Shown here: one piece after another, positions 30,751-36,160 of the stretch
Layout of the letters: each line of letters starts with the position of its first letter
Position numbering within the stretch: position 1 is the stretch's first letter
Assembly (NCBI GenBank): GCA_007135355.1
Contig: SLJA01000070.1
Coordinates: forward strand, 1 to 36,160
Direction of reading: 5' to 3'
Length of the DNA: 36,160 nt
Origin: Wenzhouxiangella sp.
Lineage (GTDB): Bacteria; Pseudomonadota; Gammaproteobacteria; Xanthomonadales; Wenzhouxiangellaceae
Translations under genes and position numbers: made by a program
The notes under the pieces: generated by a model
The model's database searches: none
What the model saw: only the letters and a program-made list of their open reading frames with translations
What the model was told of the DNA's origin: nothing

Positions 30751-33285
30751 CTACCGATTCAACCCGTGCGCGACCGCGACATCAACAAACGTCCCGGGGC
30801 CGTGGCAGAACGCGCAGTTTTCCGGAGCCGCGCTGTTGATGCGCGCCTGGGTATCCGGATCGCCGAACGGATCCGGGTTGTCCAGGAAGGAGTTGCCGAA
30901 GGAGATGAAGCTCTCCCCACGCACCGACATATGCTCGATGGCAACCGCCGAGTCATGACAGGCCACGCAGGCAGCGGCTTCCGGGCTGATCTTGTTGTCG
31001 ACCGTCCAGTCGCGCGCGGTGGCTTCGTCAGGCGCGTAGGCGTTGGCGCCCGCAAAGCCCGCACCGATAACGGTTGCACCACTGTTGACCGTCGTACCCA
31101 ACACATTTTCCAACGGCAGGGCATAGGTGCCCTCCAGGTGGCAGGCCGTGCAGTCGCCTTCGCGGCGGGTGTAGGTCACATCGCCATAGGCATACGCGGT
31201 GCCGCCAAACCCGTAGGCCACATACTCGTTCTCACGAGCACTTGGGCTATGGATGGCATGAATCATGTAGGCCCAGCTCACCGAGGCTTCTTCCAGTCCG
31301 TCCAGAGCGGCTTCGTTGACGCCATCGGCCACGCCATCCGGATCGACCGGGCGCCGGAACAGGTCGGTGGAATTGGGATTGTGGCAAGTAGCGCAGGCTT
31401 CGTTGTTGTCCGAACGGTTGTTGCCGTGGAAATTCAGGCCGTCATTGACATTGTGGCAATCCTGGCACTTCTGCAGGCTGACCACCATGCGACGCGGAAC
31501 CGGCTCGGCATCAGTCACGGCAAAAGCATACAGGGCGCTGGTCACCGGCTGCTGATCCGAGAAGACGCCGACCTGTCCACTGAAATCGCCCGACAGGCGA
31601 CCTTCCATCATCACGGAAGCCGAACCAATCGCTGGTGTGGTGTTGGGGATGATCACCGGCGGATCCAGCAGGGCTGTATCCAGCGTATAGGTACCATTGC
31701 CGTTGTCAAACACCCCTGTGGGCAGATCGCTGTTGTTGGCGCTGGCCACCACGATACCGCGCGGCTGCGCCACTGGACGACCCGTGATGTCGGTGCCGTC
31801 GTCGTTGGCGACATTGGTGAAATCGGTGTTGGGCCAGACAAAGGAGATGCGCAGACCGGTGGTAGAGCCGGAGAAGGCCGGATGCACGGTCATGTCATAC
31901 GGTTCATTATCGTTGGTCGGGTCAGTGATCGAGAAAACCACGACCGGCGAATCGCCAGGAGCTGTGTTCATGACCTCAATAATGTTGTACTGGAACTCAC
32001 GCGCGGTGGCCTGGGACTGAATGGTATGCGCTTCCAGGACCGATTCCATCAGGCCGGACTTGGAGTGACAGGCGGCACAAGTTTCGTTGGGCTGGGCGCC
32101 GGCGGCGTGGTTACGGTTGAGATTGGTCAGGCCCCAGTCATTGAAAGTCAGGTTGTCGTGGCAAGAGGCGCACTGCTCGGCGGTGCCCCGATTGTCGATC
32201 CAGGCCGCCTCGGGTGTTTCCGGGTTGGCCGGGTCATGACAGGTGGTGCAGTTGCGCACATCCTGCGGATAGGTGACGTTGGAATAATCACTGAAACGAC
32301 CGGTGCGGTTGCTCTCAATGCTGTAGGGCTCCAGCAGGTTGGGCCCCATGTGGATCTTGTGCATCATCACCGTCATGCCGATGCTGTTGCCGGTACCGGC
32401 ATCGCGATCGCTGTCGATATGGCAGGTCACGCAGTACTCCATGGTCTGACGCGGACCACCATGGAAGCGAATCTCATTGCCATGGCAGGTCGCACAGTTT
32501 TCCTGCGCGGCGATGCGGCGGGTGGGAATGCCTTCGGTAGCGCCGGTGGACGGCTGTACATCAAACCAGGAATCACCCGAGAGCCGATTGGAGAGAGTCT
32601 GGTCCAGGATGCGCACGTTGCGCAGATCGATGCCGATACGGTGGGTCAGCTGCGGCTCGAACATCACCCCGGCGAACTCATCCAGCCCCTGGGCCAGGGT
32701 GAAGCTGTAGTTGCCGCCACCCAGGTTCTCGAGCGAGCCCTGGTTGGATGACCCGGCCTGAGGCACGCCCTGGTCGGAACCGAAGATGTAGGCGTCCCAG
32801 AATGGCGTTTTGCCATTGGCGCCCGGGAGCAGTTTGACGACCGAGACGCCGACATTCATGGACTGGATGTCAGCCACACCATTGCCGAACTCGTCGGCCA
32901 CCTCGAAAAAGACGGTCGGCACCGAGCCATCGAAGGTCACATTGGTAATGAAGGGACGGATCCGCTCCGGCAGTCGCTGACGATCACCGATCCGCTCGAG
33001 GCGGGCCTGCTCCGCGACGGCCCATTCGAAGCGCCCTTCCGGATCATAGATCGCCCGGAACTCTTCCGGCATGTTGCGCATGAAGCGCAGCATTTCCGGA
33101 TCCTGCAGCCTGCTGCTGGAGGGCAGCGCAGCGGAACGATCGGCCGGCGCCGAGCGGGGCTGACCGCGCGGCTCGTCACGCGACTGGGCCAGCGCAATAC
33201 CTGACAACAACAGCGCGCAAGTGACCAGAGTGATGGCGAGTGGGCGCAGCGCCGAAGCGACGGACTTTACAACGTGGGCGGGCAT
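30751..33285 (-). CDS. mtrC: OmcA/MtrC-family decaheme cytochrome c
   Basis: An 844-residue exported multiheme cytochrome. The signal peptide covers about 9-34 (ends GIALA-QS). Ten CxxCH motifs form two pentaheme groups: starts at Cys264, 285, 346, 372 and 403, then 607, 631, 712, 773 and 824. Each group is preceded by a heme-free beta-rich domain (about 110-255 and 425-600), the domain I-IV layout of Shewanella MtrC/OmcA. Members sit on the cell surface and pass electrons to metals, minerals or electrodes. No good lipobox is seen (Cys23 lies inside the hydrophobic core), and all cysteines of the mature protein belong to heme motifs. GAGGAG precedes the ATG. It opens the mtrCAB-like cluster with its own promoter. 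Confidence 0.92.
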   Translation of the reverse strand: MPAHVVKSVASALRPLAITLVTCALLLSGIALAQSRDEPRGQPRSAPADRSAALPSSSRLQDPEMLRFMRNMPEEFRAIYDPEGRFEWAVAEQARLERIGDRQRLPERIRPFITNVTFDGSVPTVFFEVADEFGNGVADIQSMNVGVSVVKLLPGANGKTPFWDAYIFGSDQGVPQAGSSNQGSLENLGGGNYSFTLAQGLDEFAGVMFEPQLTHRIGIDLRNVRILDQTLSNRLSGDSWFDVQPSTGATEGIPTRRIAAQENCATCHGNEIRFHGGPRQTMEYCVTCHIDSDRDAGTGNSIGMTVMMHKIHMGPNLLEPYSIESNRTGRFSDYSNVTYPQDVRNCTTCHDPANPETPEAAWIDNRGTAEQCASCHDNLTFNDWGLTNLNRNHAAGAQPNETCAACHSKSGLMESVLEAHTIQSQATAREFQYNIIEVMNTAPGDSPVVVFSITDPTNDNEPYDMTVHPAFSGSTTGLRISFVWPNTDFTNVANDDGTDITGRPVAQPRGIVVASANNSDLPTGVFDNGNGTYTLDTALLDPPVIIPNTTPAIGSASVMMEGRLSGDFSGQVGVFSDQQPVTSALYAFAVTDAEPVPRRMVVSLQKCQDCHNVNDGLNFHGNNRSDNNEACATCHNPNSTDLFRRPVDPDGVADGVNEAALDGLEEASVSWAYMIHAIHSPSARENEYVAYGFGGTAYAYGDVTYTRREGDCTACHLEGTYALPLENVLGTTVNSGATVIGAGFAGANAYAPDEATARDWTVDNKISPEAAACVACHDSAVAIEHMSVRGESFISFGNSFLDNPDPFGDPDTQARINSAAPENCAFCHGPGTFVDVAVAHGLNR

Positions 33286-33319
33286 CGGTGGTTCTCCTCA
33301 TTAGTTCCCTCAGGAGCCG

Positions 33320-33349
33320 ATCATACGCTGGAAAAGGAAAAAAATTCAA
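33320..33349 (-). promoter_or_regulatory. Probable promoter of the mtrC-like gene
   Basis: Minus-strand TTGAAT (33349-33344), an 18-base spacer and TATGAT (33325-33320) form a plausible sigma-70 promoter, giving a start near 33313 and a leader of about 28 bases. An imperfect FNR-like half-site TTGAT (33373-33369) lies upstream at about -53, without a matching second half. Confidence 0.5.
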
Positions 33350-33402
33350 GTGATCTTCCACTTTAGCGATCAATTTTCACGTTATTTAGACGCTGCTTAT
33401 GT

Positions 33403-33440
33403 TTAAAAAAAACCGGCGCTCGTGGCGCCGGCTTTTTTTC
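33403..33440. terminator. Bidirectional terminator downstream of the hydrogenase genes
   Basis: A 7-bp stem CCGGCGC (33413-33419) / GCGCCGG (33425-33431) is flanked by eight A residues on the left and seven T residues on the right. It can end transcription in either direction. It lies 18 bases after the hydrogenase stop and before the mtrC-like promoter, so the two clusters are separate units. Confidence 0.9.
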
Positions 33441-33458
33441 GGGTAGAGCTTTAAGGCC

Positions 33459-35204
33459 TCAGGATACCTTGACCTTGATCAGCTCGTTACCCTCTTCGTC
33501 GGCCACATGCACGGCACAGGCCAGGCAGGGATCGAAGCTGTGGATGGTGCGCAGGATCTCCAGCGGCTGCTTTGGATCGTGCAGATCATGCCCTTCCAGC
33601 GACGCCTCGTACGGACCCGGTGCACCATCCGGCCCACGCGGGCCGGCGTTGAAGGTGGTCGGCACAATCGCCTGCCAGTTCTTGATCTTGCGGCGATTGA
33701 TGACCACCCAGTGACCCAGGGCACCGCGCGGGGCTTCCATGAAGCCAACGCCCTTGGCCTCACGCGGCCAGGTGCGCGGGTTCCACTTGTCGGCATTCTG
33801 CGTGCGGGTATCACCGGCATTGATGTTGACATTCAGTTCACGGAACCAGCCGTCCATCATGTCGGAGATCACCTTGGTTTCCAGCGTACGCGCGGCCAGG
33901 CGACCCATGGTCGAGAACATGGCTTCCAGCGGCAAGTCCAGCTGACCCAGCGCATAATTGGCCAGTTCAACCGTCTGCTCGTGTCCGCTGACGTACAGCA
34001 TCAGGACGCGGGCCAGCGGGCCGACTTCCATCACGTTGCCTTTCCAGCGCGGTGCTTTCAGCCAAGTATAAGTCCCATCCATGGGCAGGTTTTCGTAGCC
34101 CGGCGCCGGTCCGTCGTAGTTCAGCGCGGTTTCACCGATGTACGGGTGCAAACCAACGTCCTTGCCTGCCTCGTAGTCGTACCAGGAATGGGAAATGAAC
34201 TCCTGAAGCTGATCTTCGGCGTGCAGATCGACCTCGTGGATGCGCGACAAATCACGATTCAGAATCGCGCCGCGCGGAATGATGAAGCTCGAGGGGTCGA
34301 ACATGCCGTTGGTCGGGAAATCACCATAGCTCAGGAAATTCCCGACGCCCTCGCCGTGGCCCGGCTTGAACCAGTCCTTGTAAAAGGAGCCGATGGCGAT
34401 GGTGTCCGGCAGATAGACCTTGTCGACAAAGTCTTTCATCTGCTGGATCACGTTGGCCACTTTCTGCAGGCCGACGGTGTTGACCGAAGTCTGACCGGCG
34501 CCCGGCTCATTGGAGTGCACGCTGATCGCCACCGGCGCACCACCCACCAGGAAGTTCGGGTGCGGGTTCTTGCCGCCGAAGATGGCGTGGATCTTGGCCA
34601 CTTCGCGCTGCCAGGCCAAAGCTTCCAGGTAGTGCGCCACGGCCATCAGGTTGGCTTCCGGCGGCAGCTTGTAGGCCGGGTGACCCCAGTAGCCGTTGGT
34701 GAAAATACCCAACTGGCCGGATTCGACGAAGTTGCGGACCTTGGTTTGCACGTCACGGAAATAGCCCGGCGACGACAACGGCCAGTCGGATATCGACTGG
34801 GCCAGCTGCGAGGTCGCGGCCGGATCGGCGTCCAGCGCCGAAACCACGTCGACCCAGTCCAGCGCATGCAGGTGATAGAAGTGAATGACGTGGTCGCTCA
34901 CGTACTGAGCGCCGATCATCAGGTTTCTGATCAGCTGCGCGTTGGGCGGAATCTCGATCTTGAGCGCGTCCTCCACCGCACGCACCGCGGCGATGGCGTG
35001 GACCAGGGTGCAGACCCCGCAGATGCGCTGGGTGAAGACCCAGGCATCGCGCGGATCGCGGTCTTTCAGGATGATCTCGAGGCCGCGCACGGCAGTGCCT
35101 GAACTTAAAGCACGCGTGATCTTGCCGTTGCGTGTTTCTGCCTCGATCCGCAGGTGACCCTCAATACGGGTGACCGGATCGACAACAACAGTCTGGTTGG
35201 ACAT
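33459..35204 (-). CDS. hynL: [NiFe]-hydrogenase large subunit (group 1, Isp-type)
   Basis: A 581-residue catalytic subunit of an uptake [NiFe]-hydrogenase, H2 to 2 H+ + 2 e-. The nickel ligands are complete: Cys62 and Cys65 in QRICGVC (L1) and Cys560 and Cys563 in DPCLACAVH (L2). After His566 comes a 15-residue tail (VADEEGNELIKVKVS) that a maturation endopeptidase would remove. The N-terminus VVVDPVTRIEGHLRIE is typical of group 1. It lies 3 bases after an Isp2-like gene, whose stop is inside the ribosome site AAGGAGTAA. The order isp2-hynL is that of Isp-type hydrogenases (hynS-isp1-isp2-hynL) known from Thiocapsa; hynS and isp1 should lie beyond the right edge. Confidence 0.95.
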   Translation of the reverse strand: MSNQTVVVDPVTRIEGHLRIEAETRNGKITRALSSGTAVRGLEIILKDRDPRDAWVFTQRICGVCTLVHAIAAVRAVEDALKIEIPPNAQLIRNLMIGAQYVSDHVIHFYHLHALDWVDVVSALDADPAATSQLAQSISDWPLSSPGYFRDVQTKVRNFVESGQLGIFTNGYWGHPAYKLPPEANLMAVAHYLEALAWQREVAKIHAIFGGKNPHPNFLVGGAPVAISVHSNEPGAGQTSVNTVGLQKVANVIQQMKDFVDKVYLPDTIAIGSFYKDWFKPGHGEGVGNFLSYGDFPTNGMFDPSSFIIPRGAILNRDLSRIHEVDLHAEDQLQEFISHSWYDYEAGKDVGLHPYIGETALNYDGPAPGYENLPMDGTYTWLKAPRWKGNVMEVGPLARVLMLYVSGHEQTVELANYALGQLDLPLEAMFSTMGRLAARTLETKVISDMMDGWFRELNVNINAGDTRTQNADKWNPRTWPREAKGVGFMEAPRGALGHWVVINRRKIKNWQAIVPTTFNAGPRGPDGAPGPYEASLEGHDLHDPKQPLEILRTIHSFDPCLACAVHVADEEGNELIKVKVS

Positions 35205-35207
35205 GAA

Positions 35208-36160
35208 TTACTCCTTGATGTTGTCGGCGACAAGTTCGACCAGGCTCTCGGCCGTCTTGTCCCAATTAAAGTGTTCGCCGGCATCATCGAACGCCACGCG
35301 GCAGTCCGAACAGCTGGTCAGGAAGCGCTTGGCACCGGTGTCGTCGACTTCGCGCAGCTTGATCTCCTGGGCCTTCAGGCGCAGGGGACGGGTCCGCTCG
35401 ATGTCGTTCAAGCCGCCGCCGCCGGCACAGCAGAAGCTGTAACCCTGGTGGTTGTACATTTCCTTCAGGTTGACGCCCAGCGCCTCCATCAGGGTACGCG
35501 GTGCATCCATGACACCACCCTTGCGCACCAGCTTGCAGGGATCGTGGAAAGCCGTCGGCGTGCCGTCGACCCGATTCAGCTTGAGCTTGCCGGCAGCAAC
35601 CTGTTCAGCCAGATATTCGGTCACGTGCCGGACCTTGAACGGCAGGGTTTCACCCATCAGCTCGGCCGCCTGCCAGCGCAGGGAATAGTATGCGTGACCG
35701 CATTCCGGCACCAGCACCATCGAGGCGCCGATCTTCTTGGCCTGATCGACCACACGCTTGGCGATGGCTTTCTGCAAACCGCTGCTGCCGGCGTAGTAGC
35801 CGTAGTTCTCGGCCACGATGGCATCAGAGCGGAAGGTGTAATCGGCACCCAGCTTGTTGAGAATCTTGGCCATGGCTACGACCGCAGAGGGATTGCGATT
35901 CAGGTCATTGCGCGGCGCGCAAACCATGATCGCCGCCTTGCTCTTGTCCAGCGGGATGTCAACCTCGTGCTTCTCGCCGATTTCCTTGAGCAATTCGGCA
36001 TACGGCTTTTCAACCGCTTCAGGCACGCCGGTCTCGGCTTGCAGGGCGGCACGTTCGGCCAGCTCCTTCGGCGCCAACCCGGCCTCGTACATGCCGCGGC
36101 GGCCGATCTCGATCAGCTCGGCAACTTCCAGGCCCATCGGGCAGATCAGACTGCAGCGAC
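35208..36160 (-). CDS. isp2: Isp2-like heterodisulfide-reductase-type iron-sulfur protein (5' truncated)
   Basis: The gene runs off the right edge, so at least 317 C-terminal residues are seen. The frame is open through the internal ATG at 36137 to the edge: the preceding residues are RCSLICP, the end of a CxxCxxCxxxCP [4Fe-4S] motif, so 36137 is not the true start. Two CCG-type domains follow. The second has the full set: HDPCKLVRKGG, SFCCAGGGGLND and TSCSDCR, as in HdrB/HdrD. The first lacks some cysteines (VPECGHAYYSL). Such Isp2 proteins accept electrons from the hydrogenase small subunit, with membrane cytochrome b Isp1, and pass them to quinone or other carriers. Position directly before hynL supports this. 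Confidence 0.88.
   Translation of the reverse strand, partial: RCSLICPMGLEVAELIEIGRRGMYEAGLAPKELAERAALQAETGVPEAVEKPYAELLKEIGEKHEVDIPLDKSKAAIMVCAPRNDLNRNPSAVVAMAKILNKLGADYTFRSDAIVAENYGYYAGSSGLQKAIAKRVVDQAKKIGASMVLVPECGHAYYSLRWQAAELMGETLPFKVRHVTEYLAEQVAAGKLKLNRVDGTPTAFHDPCKLVRKGGVMDAPRTLMEALGVNLKEMYNHQGYSFCCAGGGGLNDIERTRPLRLKAQEIKLREVDDTGAKRFLTSCSDCRVAFDDAGEHFNWDKTAESLVELVADNIKE

Noticed and set aside
30646..32751. A 701-codon open frame on the plus strand, opposite the mtrC-like gene.
   Set aside because: It is a by-product of GC-rich coding on the minus strand. The minus frame has ten CxxCH motifs, a signal peptide and a ribosome site; the plus frame shows no recognisable domain.
33217..33219. 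Lipobox in the MtrC-like signal peptide (LVTC, Cys23).
   Set aside because: The cysteine is followed by more hydrophobic residues and Thr at -1 is unusual; a signal peptidase I site after ALA fits better.
33360..33373. FNR site upstream of the mtrC-like gene.
   Set aside because: Only the TTGAT half is good; the other half (AAAGT) does not match ATCAA, and the position (-53) is not typical.
33507..35102. A 531-codon open frame opposite the hydrogenase gene, and similar long frames opposite priA (1385-2491), prc (3147-4424) and chrA (22946-24001).
   Set aside because: Each is antisense to a gene with clear family motifs and has Arg/His/Gln-rich or low-information translation without domains.
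1..36160. CRISPR arrays, tRNA or rRNA genes, insertion sequences, prophage or integron features.
   Set aside because: No spaced repeat series, cloverleaf, transposase-like frame or terminal inverted repeats was seen; most intergenic gaps are short and are accounted for.

Overview
The window looks like a GC-rich (roughly 60 %) chromosome segment of a gammaproteobacterium. The evidence is the conserved minus-strand block prc-lipB-ybeD-dac-rlpA-mltB-rodA-mrdA-mreDCB, the E. coli-like lengths and motifs of those proteins, and the homodimeric-type aceE start at the left edge. I cannot name the genus. The right half holds anaerobic and extracellular respiration genes, which suggests a facultative or anaerobic, metal-reducing or otherwise mineral-respiring lifestyle.

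Region 1 (1-14067, all minus strand) is housekeeping: the first 23 codons of aceE, the replication-restart helicase priA, the processing protease prc, lipoate transfer (lipB, ybeD), and peptidoglycan and cell-shape genes (D,D-carboxypeptidase, rlpA, mltB, rodA, mrdA/PBP2, mreD, mreC, mreB). Several neighbours overlap by 1-4 bases, so translation is probably coupled. A decayed C-terminal piece of an EAL-domain (c-di-GMP phosphodiesterase) gene lies just upstream of mreB.

Region 2 (14345-18178) holds a PfkB-family kinase, a stand-alone cyclic-nucleotide-binding protein and a small periplasmic tetraheme cytochrome c ending in a strong terminator, all on the plus strand. Facing them is a minus-strand pair, menA (menaquinone synthesis) and a BASS-family transporter.

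Region 3 (18296-22523, plus strand) is a molybdenum-cofactor operon: FNR-type site, Moco-riboswitch-like leader, moaA, moaC, moaD, moaE, a degenerate mobA-like gene and a carboxymuconolactone-decarboxylase-like gene. It is followed by a separate NapC/NirT-type tetraheme quinol dehydrogenase with its own FNR-type promoter.

Region 4 (22529-26552) has a chromate-transporter-family gene and a small TPR gene on the minus strand, divergent from two overlapping ArsA/Get3-like ATPase genes. The second ATPase lacks the signature lysine of the deviant Walker A motif.

Region 5 (26565-36160, minus strand) is the respiratory core. In transcription order it holds an Isp2-type heterodisulfide-reductase-like protein (cut by the right edge), a [NiFe]-hydrogenase large subunit, a terminator, then a porin-cytochrome conduit (decaheme MtrC/OmcA-like, decaheme MtrA/DmsE-like, MtrB/PioB-like barrel) and a second UbiA-family prenyltransferase. 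Inferred scheme: hydrogen oxidation and menaquinol (menA) feed electrons through the NapC-type protein and the small tetraheme cytochrome into the MtrA-MtrB-MtrC conduit and out of the cell. FNR-type sites suggest induction when oxygen is low. No tRNA, rRNA, CRISPR array or insertion sequence was seen.
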